Positions 32,254 to 41,824 are shown, numbered from the stretch's first letter. The stretch: 64,000 bases of DNA from Streptomyces reniochalinae (GCF_003323735.1 NZ_QOIM01000038.1:62001-126000); one strand, 5' to 3'. The notes: a model not told the origin generated them from the sequence alone. Numbers and translations: made by a program.

Positions 32254-33510
32254 CTAAGCGAAGAAGTTCCGTACGTGCTCCAGGCCGTCCGCCAGGGCGT
32301 CCACCTCGGCGGGCGTGGAGTACAGATAGAACGACGCTCGCGTCGTCGCGGGAATTCCGTACCGCAGGCAGACCGGGCGGGCGCAGTGGTGCCCGACCCG
32401 CACGGCGATGCCCTGCTCGTCCAGCACCTGGCCCACGTCGTGCGGGTGGATGTCACCGAGCGTGAAGGAGATCGTCGCACCGCGGTCCTCGGCCGTGGCA
32501 GGGCCGATGATCCGCAGGTCCGGGATCTCCCTGAGCCGGCGCACCGCGTACTCCGTCAGCGCCTGCTCGTGCTGGTGGATGCGGTCCATCCCGATCGCCG
32601 ACAGGTAGTCCACCGCGGCACCCAGCCCGACGGCCTGGGCGACCGGCGGGGTGCCCGCCTCGAACTTGTGCGGCGCCGGAGCGTACGTCGAGGAGTGCAT
32701 CGTGACGGTCTCGATCATCTCCCCGCCGCCCAGGAAGGGCGGCAGGTCGTTGAGCAGCTCCTGGCGGCCCCACAGCACGCCGATGCCGGTCGGGCCGCAC
32801 ATCTTGTGCCCGGTGAAGGCCACGAAGTCGGCCTGGAGCGCCTGCACGTCCAGCACCATGTGCGGCGCCGCCTGGGAGGCGTCCACCACCACCAGAGCGC
32901 CCACCTCCTGCGCCCGCCGCACGATGTCCTCGACGGGGTTGAAGGTGCCCATGATGTTGGAGACGAGCGTGAGCGCGACCACCTTGGTCTGCTCCGTGAT
33001 CAGCTCCTCGACCCCGGCCAGGTCAAGACGCCCCTCGTCGGTGAGCCCGAACCACTTCAGCTTCGCGCCCGTACGCTGCGAGAGCAGCTGCCACGGGACG
33101 ATGTTGGAGTGGTGCTCCATCTCCGTGATGACGATCTCGGTGTCCCGCTCCACACGGTAGGGCTCGTCGGCCCAGCCGAGCATGTTCGCCACCAGGTTCA
33201 GCGACTCCGAGGCGTTCTTGGTGAAGATCACCTCATCGCGGCTGGGCGCGTTGACGAACGCGGCGACCTTGTCGCGCGCGCCCTCGTACAGCGCCGTCGC
33301 CTCCTCCGCGAGCACGTGCACGCCACGGTGGACGTTGGCGTTGTGCTTCTCGTAGTAGTCGGCCAGCGCGTCGAGCACCTGGGTCGGCTTCTGCGAGGTC
33401 GCGGCGTTGTCCAGGTAGACGAGCCTCTGCCCGTCGTGCACCCGGCGGTCCAGGACGGGGAAGTCCTTACGGATGGCCTCGGTGTCCAGCAGGCCCGGGA
33501 GCTGTGTCAC
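32254..33510 (-). CDS. sufS: SufS cysteine desulfurase
   Basis: 418 residues; PLP-dependent enzyme that removes sulfur from cysteine as a persulfide for SufU. Landmarks are VYLDNAATSQKPTQVLDAL, EMEHHSNIVPWQ, the Schiff-base Lys in AFTGHKMCGPTGIGVLWG, and the catalytic Cys loop in VGHHCARPVCLRYG. The start GTG overlaps the sufC stop (GTGA). Length is typical for group II desulfurases. Confidence 0.96.
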   Translation of the reverse strand: MTQLPGLLDTEAIRKDFPVLDRRVHDGQRLVYLDNAATSQKPTQVLDALADYYEKHNANVHRGVHVLAEEATALYEGARDKVAAFVNAPSRDEVIFTKNASESLNLVANMLGWADEPYRVERDTEIVITEMEHHSNIVPWQLLSQRTGAKLKWFGLTDEGRLDLAGVEELITEQTKVVALTLVSNIMGTFNPVEDIVRRAQEVGALVVVDASQAAPHMVLDVQALQADFVAFTGHKMCGPTGIGVLWGRQELLNDLPPFLGGGEMIETVTMHSSTYAPAPHKFEAGTPPVAQAVGLGAAVDYLSAIGMDRIHQHEQALTEYAVRRLREIPDLRIIGPATAEDRGATISFTLGDIHPHDVGQVLDEQGIAVRVGHHCARPVCLRYGIPATTRASFYLYSTPAEVDALADGLEHVRNFFA

Positions 33511-34271
33511 GCAGTGGCACCACCCTTCACGTACTGCTCGTAGCCCTCTTCCTCCAGCTTGTCGGCCAGCTCGGGACCGCCGGACTCGGCGATCCGGCCC
33601 TTGGCGAACACGTGCACGTGGTCGGGCTTGATGTAGCGGAGGATGCGGGTGTAGTGCGTGATCAGCAGGGTGCCGACCTCGCCCGACTCGCGGACGCGGT
33701 TGACGCCCTCGGAGACGATGCGCAGCGCGTCCACGTCGAGCCCGGAGTCGGTCTCGTCGAGGATCGCGATCTTCGGCTTCAGCAGCTCCAGCTGGAGGAT
33801 CTCGTGGCGCTTCTTCTCACCGCCGGAGAAGCCCTCGTTCACGTTGCGCTCGGCGAACTTCGGGTCGATGGAGAGCCGCTCCATGGCCTCCTTGACCTCC
33901 TTGACCCACGTCCGCAGCTTGGGGGCCTCACCGCGGATGGCGGTGGCGGAGGTGCGCAGGAAGTTGGAGACGGAGACACCGGGGACCTCGACCGGGTACT
34001 GCATGGCGAGGAAGACACCGGCGCGGGCGCGCTCGTCGACGGACATCTCCAGGACGTCCTCGCCGTCGAGCTTCACCGAGCCGCCGGTGATCGTGTACTT
34101 CGGGTGGCCCGCCAGCGAGTAGGCCAGGGTGGACTTGCCGGAGCCGTTGGGGCCCATGATCGCGTGCGTCTCACCCTGCTTCACGGTCAGGTCGACGCCG
34201 CGCAGGATCTCGTTCGGGCCGCCCTCGGTCTCGACGGAGACGTGCAGGTCGTTGATCTCAAGCGTTGCCAT
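33507..34271 (-). CDS. sufC: SufC Fe-S assembly ATPase
   Basis: 254 residues from ATG 34271. An ABC-type ATPase: Walker A GPNGSGKST, signature NEGFSGGEKKRHEILQ, Walker B KIAILDETDSGLDVDAL, and the switch His in LLITHYTRIL. The DETDSGLD form of Walker B is typical of SufC, not of transport ATPases. It forms a complex with SufB and SufD that builds clusters. It overlaps sufS and is separated from the Rieske gene by 7 bases. Confidence 0.97.
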   Translation of the reverse strand: MATLEINDLHVSVETEGGPNEILRGVDLTVKQGETHAIMGPNGSGKSTLAYSLAGHPKYTITGGSVKLDGEDVLEMSVDERARAGVFLAMQYPVEVPGVSVSNFLRTSATAIRGEAPKLRTWVKEVKEAMERLSIDPKFAERNVNEGFSGGEKKRHEILQLELLKPKIAILDETDSGLDVDALRIVSEGVNRVRESGEVGTLLITHYTRILRYIKPDHVHVFAKGRIAESGGPELADKLEEEGYEQYVKGGATA

Positions 34272-34278
34272 GGGGGCT

Positions 34279-34617
34279 TCAGGACTCCTGTGTGACGGAG
34301 ACGAGCACTGCCGCATCGGGGCCGTCTCCTTCGATCTTTACGGGGTACACGGGCACGGGACGGGTGGCGGGCAGACCGGAGGGCTTGCCGGTCCGCAGGT
34401 CGAAGCGCGAGCCGTGCAGCCAGCACTCGATCATGCAGTCCTCCACGTCACCCTCGGACAACGACACGTTCGCGTGCGAGCAGATGTCGTTGATGGCGAA
34501 GACCTCGCCGTCGGTGCGGACGACGGAGACCGGGACGCCGCCCAGCTCCACCCGCAGCGGGGTGTCCTCCTCCAGCTCGCCGAGCGAGGCGACACGTGCG
34601 AAGCCTTCCTCGCTCAT
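34279..34617 (-). CDS. Rieske [2Fe-2S] ferredoxin-like protein within the suf operon
   Basis: 112 residues. The Rieske ligand motif is complete: Cys-x-His in DICSHANVSL and Cys-x-x-His in IECWLHGSRFD, which bind a [2Fe-2S] cluster. The fold matches the ferredoxin component of non-haem dioxygenases. Its start overlaps the sufD stop (34614-34617), so it is a true operon member. In the suf context it may supply electrons for cluster assembly; that role is inferred and not proven. Confidence 0.93.
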   Translation of the reverse strand: MSEEGFARVASLGELEEDTPLRVELGGVPVSVVRTDGEVFAINDICSHANVSLSEGDVEDCMIECWLHGSRFDLRTGKPSGLPATRPVPVYPVKIEGDGPDAAVLVSVTQES

Positions 34618-35795
34618 GAGACGGACGCCTCCAGCTCGGCCTCGATCTTGGCGAGGAGCCGCTCCTCCACGTCCGGGAGGCCGACCTGCTGCACGAGCTC
34701 GGCGAAGAAGCCGCGCACCACCAGGCGGCGGGCCTCCTGCTCGGAGATGCCCCGCGCCATCAGGTAGAACAGCTGCTCGTCCTCGAAACGGCCGGTCGCC
34801 GAGGCGTGTCCGGCGCCGACGATCTCGCCGGTCTCGATCTCCAGGTTCGGCACCGAGTCGACGCGGGAACCGTCGGTCAGCACCAGGTTCCGGTTGAGCT
34901 CGTAGGTGTCGGTGCCGACGGCGTCCGCCTGGATGAGCACGTCACCGATCCACACCGCGTGCGCGTCCTCGCCCTGGAGCGCGCCCTTGTAGGCGACGTT
35001 GCTGCGGCAGTTCGGCGTGTCGTGGTCGACCAGCAGGCGGTGCTCCTGGTGCTGGCCCGCGTCGGTGAAGTACAGCCCGTACAGCTCGGCCTCACCGCCG
35101 GGGCCCGCGTAGGTCACGCGCGGGTTGAGCCGCACCACGTCGCCGCCGAAGGTGACCACGACGGACTTGAACGTCGCGTCGCGGCCGACCAGCGCGTTGT
35201 GCTGCGAGCAGTGCACGGCGGTGTCGTCCCAGTCCTGCACCGAGACCACGGTCACCTTCGCGCCGTCGCCGAGGACGAACTCGACGTTGGCCGAGCGCAC
35301 CGCGTCACCCGTGTGGTCGATGACGATGACAACCTCGGCGAAGGCGCCGACGTCGAAGACCGTGTGCCCGTAGGACACGCCGCCCTCGCCGTGCAGGCTC
35401 ACCCGCACCGGATCGGTCAGCACCGCGTCCTTGGGCACCGAGATGACGGACGCCTTCTCGAAGGAGGAGAACGCCTGGGCCGCCACCCGGTCCACCGGCT
35501 TGCCGGCCCGGCCGACGCGCTCGTCGTCGCGCCCGACGGCCTCGACGGTGACGCCGTCGGGCGCCGACACGTCGATCTTGATGCCGCCCGACGCCTGCGC
35601 CGAGCCGTCGTGCAGGCCCTTGAGCCGGTCCAGCGGAGTGAAGCGCCACTCCTCCTCGCGACCGTGCGGCACGGGGAAGTCCGCCACGTCGAAGGACGGC
35701 GGGGCGCTCATCCTCGTGGCGGTGGTGGACTCTGCGGCCACCGCGATGGATCCGGAGGTGTTGGACCCACCGGGGATTGTCTGGGCCTCAGCCAT
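34614..35795 (-). CDS. sufD: SufD Fe-S assembly scaffold protein
   Basis: 393 residues. The SufBD beta-helix core is clear from VRVSLHGEGGVSYGHTVFDV through HCSQHNALVGRDATFKSVVV to HASATGRFEDEQLFYLMARG. The C-terminal ISEQEARRLVVRGFFAELV with the family's helical end is intact. It forms the SufBC2D scaffold complex. A 138-base gap with a hairpin separates it from sufB, the only sizeable gap in the operon. Confidence 0.95.
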   Translation of the reverse strand: MAEAQTIPGGSNTSGSIAVAAESTTATRMSAPPSFDVADFPVPHGREEEWRFTPLDRLKGLHDGSAQASGGIKIDVSAPDGVTVEAVGRDDERVGRAGKPVDRVAAQAFSSFEKASVISVPKDAVLTDPVRVSLHGEGGVSYGHTVFDVGAFAEVVIVIDHTGDAVRSANVEFVLGDGAKVTVVSVQDWDDTAVHCSQHNALVGRDATFKSVVVTFGGDVVRLNPRVTYAGPGGEAELYGLYFTDAGQHQEHRLLVDHDTPNCRSNVAYKGALQGEDAHAVWIGDVLIQADAVGTDTYELNRNLVLTDGSRVDSVPNLEIETGEIVGAGHASATGRFEDEQLFYLMARGISEQEARRLVVRGFFAELVQQVGLPDVEERLLAKIEAELEASVS

Positions 35796-35844
35796 GGCTG
35801 TCGTGTTGCTCGCTTTCTTGGGTCAAGTCCAGGAACTCTCCCCG

Positions 35845-35871
35845 GCCGCCGCGGCGCTCGGCCGCGGCGGC
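35845..35871 (-). terminator. Hairpin between sufB and sufD
   Basis: An 11-bp perfect GC stem (35845-35855 with 35861-35871) and a 5-base loop. No T-run follows, so it more likely stabilises or processes mRNA than terminates it. Confidence 0.5.
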
Positions 35872-35933
35872 GAGGATCCGGCCGCGTACGCGACGGGCCG
35901 GAGAGGAACGTCCGGCTCGGTGCCGGGGCGGCA

Positions 35934-37355
35934 CTAGCCCACCGCGCCTTCCATCTGCAGCTCGATCAGCCGGTTCAGCTCCAGCGCGTACTCCATCGGC
36001 AGCTCCTTGGCGATCGGCTCGACGAAGCCGCGCACGATCATCGCCATGGCCTCGTCCTCGGCCAGACCGCGGCTCATCAGGTAGAAGAGCTGGTCGTCGC
36101 TGACCTTGGAGACCGTCGCCTCGTGGCCCATCGTCACGTCGTCCTCGCGGACATCGACGTAAGGGTAGGTGTCCGAGCGCGAGACCGTGTCGACCAGCAG
36201 CGCGTCGCACAGCACGTTGGACTTGGAGCCCTCGGCGCCCTCGCCGATCTCGATGAGACCGCGGTAGGAGGTGCGGCCGCCGCTGCGCGCCACCGACTTG
36301 GAGACGATGTTGGAGGACGTACGCGGGGCCATGTGGACCATCTTGGCGCCCGCGTCCTGGTGCTGGCCCTCGCCGGCGAAGGCGACGGACAGCGTCTCAC
36401 CCTTGGCGTGCTCACCCATGAGGTAGACCGCCGGGTACTTCATCGTCACCTTGGAGCCGAGGTTGCCGTCGACCCACTCCATGGTCGCGCCCTCGTAGGC
36501 CACGGCGCGCTTGGTGACCAGGTTGTAGACGTTGTTCGACCAGTTCTGGATCGTCGTGTAGCGGCAGCGGCCGCCCTTCTTGACGATGATCTCCACGACG
36601 GCCGAGTGCAGCGAGTCCGAGTCGTAGATCGGCGCGGTGCAGCCCTCGACGTAGTGCACGTAGGCGTCCTCGTCGACGATGATCAGCGTCCGCTCGAACT
36701 GGCCCATGTTCTCCGTGTTGATCCGGAAGTAGGCCTGGAGCGGGATGTCGACGTGCACGCCCGGCGGGACGTAGATGAAGGAGCCGCCGGACCACACCGC
36801 CGTGTTCAGCGCGGCGAACTTGTTGTCGCCGGCCGGGATGACGGTGCCGAAGTGCTCCTGGAACAGCTCGGGGTGCTCACGCAGCGCCGTGTCCGTGTCC
36901 AGGAAGAGGACGCCCTGCTTCTCCAGGTCCTCGCGGATCTGGTGGTAGACGACCTCCGACTCGTACTGCGCGGCGACACCGGCGACCAGGCGCTGCTTCT
37001 CCGCCTCCGGGATGCCGAGCTTGTCGTAGGTGTTCTTGATGTCCTCGGGCAGGTCCTCCCAGGACTGGGCCTGCTTCTCGGTGGACCGGACGAAGTACTT
37101 GATGTTGTCGAAGTCGATGCCCGACAGGTCCGAGCCCCAGTTCGGCATCGGCTTCTTCTCGAAGAGCTTGTGGCCCTTGAGGCGGAGCTTGAGCATCCAG
37201 TCGGGCTCGTTCTTCTTCTCCGAGATGTCGCGGACGACATGCTCGGAGAGGCCGCGCTTGGCGGCGGCGCCCGCGGCGTCGGAGTCGGCCCAGCCGTACT
37301 CGTACTTGCCCAGCCCCTCGAGCTCAGGGTGAGCAGTCTCCGTAGGAGCAGTCAT
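35934..37355 (-). CDS. sufB: SufB Fe-S assembly scaffold protein
   Basis: 473 residues from ATG 37355. SufB is the main cluster-building subunit. Landmarks are [20 protein letters not shown] near the start, the conserved [40 protein letters not shown] with a conserved Cys, and [20 protein letters not shown]. The C-terminal [20 protein letters not shown] pairs with SufD. The start overlaps the sufR stop (ATGA), so regulator and scaffold are co-translated. Confidence 0.97.
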   Translation of the reverse strand: MTAPTETAHPELEGLGKYEYGWADSDAAGAAAKRGLSEHVVRDISEKKNEPDWMLKLRLKGHKLFEKKPMPNWGSDLSGIDFDNIKYFVRSTEKQAQSWEDLPEDIKNTYDKLGIPEAEKQRLVAGVAAQYESEVVYHQIREDLEKQGVLFLDTDTALREHPELFQEHFGTVIPAGDNKFAALNTAVWSGGSFIYVPPGVHVDIPLQAYFRINTENMGQFERTLIIVDEDAYVHYVEGCTAPIYDSDSLHSAVVEIIVKKGGRCRYTTIQNWSNNVYNLVTKRAVAYEGATMEWVDGNLGSKVTMKYPAVYLMGEHAKGETLSVAFAGEGQHQDAGAKMVHMAPRTSSNIVSKSVARSGGRTSYRGLIEIGEGAEGSKSNVLCDALLVDTVSRSDTYPYVDVREDDVTMGHEATVSKVSDDQLFYLMSRGLAEDEAMAMIVRGFVEPIAKELPMEYALELNRLIELQMEGAVG

Positions 37356-38308
37356 GCGGGGTTCCTCCCGGCCTCGTTCGCATGGGTGGCGGTGCTGCTG
37401 GTCTTGCTGGTCTTGGGCGGTATCGCGGTGGTGGGTGGTGCTGAGGTCTGCGGTGGTCCTTGGGCCTGCGGCCGCGGCGGGTGCTTCTGCGCCGCGGTCT
37501 TCGGCTGTGCCCCCGGGACGAAGGTCGTACACACCCCGTCGCCGTGCGCGATGGTCGCCAGACGCTGGACGTGCGTGCCGAGCAGGCGGGAGAAGACCTC
37601 CGTCTCCGCCTCGCACAGCTGGGGGAACTGCTCGGCCGTATGCGCCACCGGGCAGTGGTGCTGGCACAGCTGCTCGCCCGCCTGCGCGGGGGCCTCCCGC
37701 GCCGTGGCAGCGTACCCGTCCTCGGACAGGGCGCGTGCCAGCGCCCGCGCCCGATCCTCGGGGGGCACTCCGGCGAGCGCCGCGTGGTACTTCTCGGCCT
37801 GCGCCTCGACGCGGGCCCGCGCGAAGGCGGCGACCGCCGCCTCCCCGACCTCTCCGCCGCCCGCCTGCTGGGCGATCCAGCGCAGCGCGTCGGCGGCGAG
37901 TTCGTCGTACGCCTGATCGAAGGCGTCCCGGCCGCAGTCGGTGAGGGCGAACACCTTGGCGGGCCGCCCTCTGCCCCGCGAGCCGTAGACCCGCTTCGCC
38001 CGGGCCTCCACGACGCCCTCACCTGTGAGCGCGTCGAGGTGCCGGCGGACGGCCGCCTGCGTCAGCTCCAGGCGCAGCGCCACCTCGGCCGCGGTCGACG
38101 GACCGTGGTCGAGAAGGGAACGGGCGACCTTGTTCCGCGTGCCGGGCTGCTCGTCCTGCGCCGACTGGGGCGCGGGGGCGGGCTGCACCGGCTGCGGGAC
38201 CCGGGCCGGCCGCGGGGGCACGCCCGCCTCGCTCGCCCGTACCGTGTGCGTCGTCTGCGATGCGGAGGAGCCGGACACGGCGGCCTCGCCGGTGGCCGCT
38301 GCGGCCAT
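37352..38308 (-). CDS. sufR: SufR-type Fe-S-sensing repressor of the suf operon
   Basis: About 318 residues from ATG 38308, which has GGGAGGA 8 bases upstream. The winged helix is [39 protein letters not shown], and [20 protein letters not shown]. The cluster-binding Cys set is in [20 protein letters not shown] and the following LCEAE, as known for SufR. Tails at both ends are Pro/Ala/Thr-rich, including a C-terminal extension of about 50 residues. As the first gene of the operon and next to a CAAC-N6-GTTG site, it should sense cluster status and repress the operon. Confidence 0.92.
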   Translation of the reverse strand: MAAAATGEAAVSGSSASQTTHTVRASEAGVPPRPARVPQPVQPAPAPQSAQDEQPGTRNKVARSLLDHGPSTAAEVALRLELTQAAVRRHLDALTGEGVVEARAKRVYGSRGRGRPAKVFALTDCGRDAFDQAYDELAADALRWIAQQAGGGEVGEAAVAAFARARVEAQAEKYHAALAGVPPEDRARALARALSEDGYAATAREAPAQAGEQLCQHHCPVAHTAEQFPQLCEAETEVFSRLLGTHVQRLATIAHGDGVCTTFVPGAQPKTAAQKHPPRPQAQGPPQTSAPPTTAIPPKTSKTSSTATHANEAGRNPA

Positions 38309-38343
38309 CGGTCGGTCCTCCCGAGCCTCGTCCCTCTTTTTCA

Positions 38344-38357
38344 CAACGTCATTGTTG
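38344..38357. promoter_or_regulatory. SufR operator candidate
   Basis: CAACGTCATTGTTG has CAAC-N6-GTTG arms and lies 36 bases upstream of the sufR start, in AT-richer DNA. This is the operator form I recall for actinobacterial SufR; the recollection is from memory, not checked. Confidence 0.65.
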
Positions 38358-38481
38358 CTTAATTCGCCGGAGCGCGGCAAGCGCCGCCTGTGACCAGTCG
38401 CGATGGGGTGCGTCACGTAAGGCGTACCTAACCCGCAAACCCCCGGGCGGGGCGCCCGTGACCGCTCCTTAGACTGCGTCC

Positions 38482-39408
38482 ATGCAAAGTGCAGCGGCGC
38501 TCCAGGTCGCGGGGCTGGTGAAGCGGTACGGCGACAAGACCGCCGTCGACGGACTCGACCTGACCGTCGAGCGCGGCACCGTCACCGCCTTCCTGGGCCC
38601 CAACGGCGCGGGCAAGACGACCACCGTCGAGACCTGCGAGGGCTACCGCCGTCCGGACGGCGGCACCGTCCGGGTGCTCGGGCTCGACCCCGTCACCCAG
38701 GGGAGCGAGCTGCGGCCCCGGATCGGGGTCATGTTGCAAAGCGGCGGCATCTACCCCACCGCGCGCGCCGAGGAGACCCTGCGCCACATGGCCACCCTCC
38801 ACGCCCACCCCCTGGACGTGCCCGCGCTCGTCGACCGCCTCGGCCTGGGCGGCTGCGGCCGCACGCCCTACCGCCGGCTGTCCGGCGGCCAGCAGCAGCG
38901 CCTCGCACTGGCCCTCGCCCTGGTCGGACGGCCCGAACTGGTCTTCCTGGACGAGCCCACCGCCGGGCTCGACCCGCAGGCCCGCCACGCCACCTGGGAC
39001 CTCGTGCGCGCCCTGCGCGCCGACGGCGTCACCGTGCTGCTGACCACCCACCACATGGAGGAGGCCGAGGAGCTTTCGGACGAGGTCGCCATCGTCGACG
39101 GCGGCAAGGTCGTCGCCCAGGGCGCGCCCGACGTCCTGTGCAAGGGCGGCGCCGAGAACACCCTCCGCTTCGCGGGGCGCCCGGGACTCGACCTCACCTC
39201 CCTGCTCAAGGCCCTCCCCGCGGGCACCGACGCGGTCGAGCTCCACCCGGGCAGCTACCGCCTGACCGGAACGGTCGACCCCCAGCTGCTCGCCACCGTC
39301 ACCTCCTGGTGCGCCCAGAACGGCGTACTGCCGGACCGCATCTCGGTGGAGCGCAGAACACTGGAGGACGTCTTCATGGAGCTGACCGGGAAGGAGCTGC
39401 GCTCGTGA
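38482..39408 (+). CDS. ABC transporter ATP-binding protein (drug/lipid exporter type)
   Basis: 308 residues. Walker A is FLGPNGAGKTTTVETCEGYR, the signature RRLSGGQQQRLALALAL, Walker B LVFLDEPTAGLDPQARHATW, and the switch His LLTTHHMEEAEELSDEVAI. It resembles the daunorubicin-resistance DrrA group, with an extended C-terminal region. The stop overlaps the permease start (GTGA), showing a two-gene exporter. It diverges from the suf operon. Substrate unknown. Confidence 0.94.
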   Translation: MQSAAALQVAGLVKRYGDKTAVDGLDLTVERGTVTAFLGPNGAGKTTTVETCEGYRRPDGGTVRVLGLDPVTQGSELRPRIGVMLQSGGIYPTARAEETLRHMATLHAHPLDVPALVDRLGLGGCGRTPYRRLSGGQQQRLALALALVGRPELVFLDEPTAGLDPQARHATWDLVRALRADGVTVLLTTHHMEEAEELSDEVAIVDGGKVVAQGAPDVLCKGGAENTLRFAGRPGLDLTSLLKALPAGTDAVELHPGSYRLTGTVDPQLLATVTSWCAQNGVLPDRISVERRTLEDVFMELTGKELRS

Positions 39409-40184
39409 GCGGGCGTGCCGCCGCCGGTACGTACGCGCCGGAGCCGGGTGCCGCGCCGCTGCCGCGCATGGTGCGCGCGCAGGCGTGGCTGGAGACGCGG
39501 ACACAGTTGCGCAACGGCGAACAACTGCTGCTGACCGTCATCATCCCGACCCTGCTGCTGGTGCTCTTCAGCGCCGTGGACATCGTCGACACCGGCAAGG
39601 GCTCGCGGGTGGACTTCCTCGCCCCCGGCATCCTCGGCCTGGCCGTCCTGTCGACCGCCTTCACCGGGCAGGCCATCTCCACCGGCTTCGAGCGCCGCTA
39701 CGGCGTGCTGAAACGGCTCGGCGCCTCTCCGCTGCCCCGCTGGGGGCTGATGACGGCCAAGACCTGCTCCGTCCTGGTCATCGAGGCCCTCCAGGTGCTG
39801 CTGCTGAGCGTGGTGGCGCTCGCCCTGGGCTGGTCGCCGCACGGCAACCCGGCCACCGTGCTGCTTCTGCTGCTGCTGGGCACGGCCGCCTTCTCGGGGC
39901 TCGGCCTGCTGATGGCGGGCACGCTCAAGGCGGAGGCGACGCTGGCGGGGGCGAACCTCGTCTTCATCCTGCTGCTGGTCGGCGGGGGCGTGATCGTCCC
40001 GCTGGACAAGTTCCCCGAGGCGGCGCAGAGCGCTCTGAATCTGCTGCCGATCTCCGCTCTCTCCGACGGGCTGCGCGACGTGCTCCAGCAGGGGTCCGGG
40101 ATGCCCTGGGGCGACCTGGCGGTCCTGGCGGTGTGGGCCGTGGTGGGGCTGGGCGCGGCGGCCCGCTTCTTCAAGTGGGAGTGA
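39405..40184 (+). CDS. ABC-2 type transporter permease
   Basis: 259 residues from GTG 39405, overlapping the ATPase stop. Six membrane segments fit the ABC-2 family: LLLTVIIPTLLLVLFSAVDI, FLAPGILGLAVLSTAFTGQA, VLVIEALQVLLLSVVALALG, VLLLLLLGTAAFSGLGLLMA, NLVFILLLVGGGVIVPLDKF and LAVLAVWAVVGLGAAARF. It forms the exporter with the preceding ATPase. It lies directly before ctaA, a neighbourhood often conserved in actinomycetes, but no shared role is shown. Confidence 0.92.
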   Translation: MSGRAAAGTYAPEPGAAPLPRMVRAQAWLETRTQLRNGEQLLLTVIIPTLLLVLFSAVDIVDTGKGSRVDFLAPGILGLAVLSTAFTGQAISTGFERRYGVLKRLGASPLPRWGLMTAKTCSVLVIEALQVLLLSVVALALGWSPHGNPATVLLLLLLGTAAFSGLGLLMAGTLKAEATLAGANLVFILLLVGGGVIVPLDKFPEAAQSALNLLPISALSDGLRDVLQQGSGMPWGDLAVLAVWAVVGLGAAARFFKWE

Positions 40185-40269
40185 CAGGCCGCCGCGCCGG
40201 TCGGGGGCGCGCGCCGGCACCCGGCACCCCTCGTGAAAGCGCGCACAAGCGGCGCTCTACGATGGCTCC

Positions 40270-41301
40270 GTGCCGAATCTGCTCGAAGTCGTACGTAACC
40301 CCATCGCGTACATCGCCGCGCGCTGGACCCCCTCGCCCCGTACCGTGCGGCGGGCGGCCCTCACCGCGCTGCTGATGAGCATTCTCATCGTGGTGACCGG
40401 CGGGGCCGTGCGGCTCACCGGCTCGGGGCTCGGGTGCGACACCTGGCCCAAGTGCAGCGACGACAGCCTCACCGCCACCTCGGCGATGGGCGTCCACGGC
40501 GCCATCGAGTTCGGCAACCGCATGATGACGTGGGTGGTCTCGGCCGCCGTCGGCTGGACCATCATCGCCGTACGGTCGATGAAGCCCGCCCGCAAGGGGC
40601 TGAGCCGGCTCGCGTGGTCGCAGTTCTGGGTCGTGATGAGCAACGGCGTCGTCGGCGGCATCACCGTGTGGGTGAAGCTGAACCCGTTCGTGGTGGCCGG
40701 CCACTTCCTGGCGGCGATGGCACTCCTGACGGTCACGACGCTCACCTGGTTGCGCACCCGCGAGGGCGGGGCACCGCCCCGCCCGCTGGTGGGCAGCCCG
40801 GTCAGGAAGCTCACCTACGTTTTGACCTTCTTCTCCGCCTGCCTCCTCGTCGCCGGCACGGTCGTGACGGGCGCCGGGCCGCACGCGGGCGACAGCAGCG
40901 ACGTGAAGCGCATGCCGGTCGCCGTGGAACTGGCGACGCAGAGCCACGCGGCGCTGGCCTGGATCGTGGTGGCGCTGGCGGTGCTGCTGTACGCCGGCCT
41001 CCGCGTCATGGACGCCCCAAAGGGCCCGCGGAGCACCGCACGCAATCTGATCGTCATTCTGCTCGCCCAGGGCGTCATCGGATACGTGCAGTACGTCACC
41101 GACCTCCCCGAGGTGCTGGTCGGCGTGCACCTGCTGGGCTCGACGCTGGTGTGGATCGGCGTCCTGCGGGTGGTGCTGTCGACGCGCGAGCGGGCGCCGC
41201 TCGCGGCCACCGCGCCGGAACCGGAGCCGGGCCCGGCCCCCGCCGCCGCCGAGGCGACCCCGCAGCCCGCGGGCGCGCCGGCGGCGACCGCGGGCCCCTG
41301 A
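40270..41301 (+). CDS. ctaA: Haem A synthase CtaA (COX15 family)
   Basis: 343 residues from GTG 40270. It has eight membrane helices and the CtaA/COX15 pattern: VTGGAVRLTGSGLGCDTWPK, which includes the Cys pair region, GAIEFGNRMMTWVV with the catalytic Glu and nearby conserved residues, FVVAGHFLAAMALL, ELATQSHAALAWIVV and VLVGVHLLGSTLVWIG with haem-ligand His. It converts haem O to haem A for cytochrome c oxidase. The C-terminal 45 residues are a Pro/Ala-rich tail. ctaB, which makes haem O, lies nearby on the other strand. Confidence 0.95.
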   Translation: MPNLLEVVRNPIAYIAARWTPSPRTVRRAALTALLMSILIVVTGGAVRLTGSGLGCDTWPKCSDDSLTATSAMGVHGAIEFGNRMMTWVVSAAVGWTIIAVRSMKPARKGLSRLAWSQFWVVMSNGVVGGITVWVKLNPFVVAGHFLAAMALLTVTTLTWLRTREGGAPPRPLVGSPVRKLTYVLTFFSACLLVAGTVVTGAGPHAGDSSDVKRMPVAVELATQSHAALAWIVVALAVLLYAGLRVMDAPKGPRSTARNLIVILLAQGVIGYVQYVTDLPEVLVGVHLLGSTLVWIGVLRVVLSTRERAPLAATAPEPEPGPAPAAAEATPQPAGAPAATAGP

Positions 41302-41408
41302 CGACGCCCCGCCTCTCCCGGCGCGCCCGGGGTGTGGCCCGGCCGCACGCCGACGCCGTCGTCCCCGCCCTCTCGCCCCCGCCGCTACCCGCCGGTAGCA
41401 TCTGCCTC

Positions 41409-41726
41409 ATGGCAGCAGACAGCAGCAAGCAGGCGGGCCGGCTCGCCAAGCAGATCAGCGGGTTCGCGAAGCGGCACGGCGGCAGCGCCGAAGCCCAGAT
41501 CGCCTACGTGGGCCAGCGGGGTTTCCGCATCTCGCTGGTGAGCTCGGACGGCACCTGGGGCGATCTGATGGCGCCCTCGAAGGAGGCGGCCGAGGAGGCC
41601 GTGCAGGCGGCCGGTGCCACGCTCAAGGAGAGCTTCGACGGCGAGATGGCCGAGCACATGCGCACGGGCCCCTACGAGTGGCAGCGCATGGCCGGCATCC
41701 AGGTGGGCGGCCCCGCCAACCGGTAG
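41409..41726 (+). CDS. Small conserved hypothetical protein
   Basis: 105 residues. A predicted helical N-terminus (SSKQAGRLAKQISGFAKRHG) is followed by a short beta region (AEAQIAYVGQRGFRISLVSS) and amphipathic helix APSKEAAEEAVQAAGATLKE. No signal peptide or membrane helix. No strong ribosome-binding site precedes the ATG. It lies between ctaA and two terminator hairpins. Similar proteins are conserved in Streptomyces; function unknown. Confidence 0.8.
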   Translation: MAADSSKQAGRLAKQISGFAKRHGGSAEAQIAYVGQRGFRISLVSSDGTWGDLMAPSKEAAEEAVQAAGATLKESFDGEMAEHMRTGPYEWQRMAGIQVGGPANR

Positions 41727-41744
41727 GAGCGGCCTCCCGGGACA

Positions 41745-41776
41745 CGCCCCTGGCCCGCGGGCGCGGGCCAGGGGCG
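41745..41776 (+). terminator. Terminator after the small hypothetical gene
   Basis: A perfect 15-bp stem (41745-41759 with 41762-41776) with a 2-base loop, 18 bases after the stop. Confidence 0.65.
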
Positions 41777-41824
41777 CCGTCGGCTCTCCGGAACACCACC
41801 GCTGTGCCGCCGCGGAGCGTCGTG

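Noticed and set aside
34806-37916. 1036-codon plus-strand frame opposite sufD and sufB
   Set aside because: His/Arg/Val-rich translation without motifs, antisense to clear suf genes.
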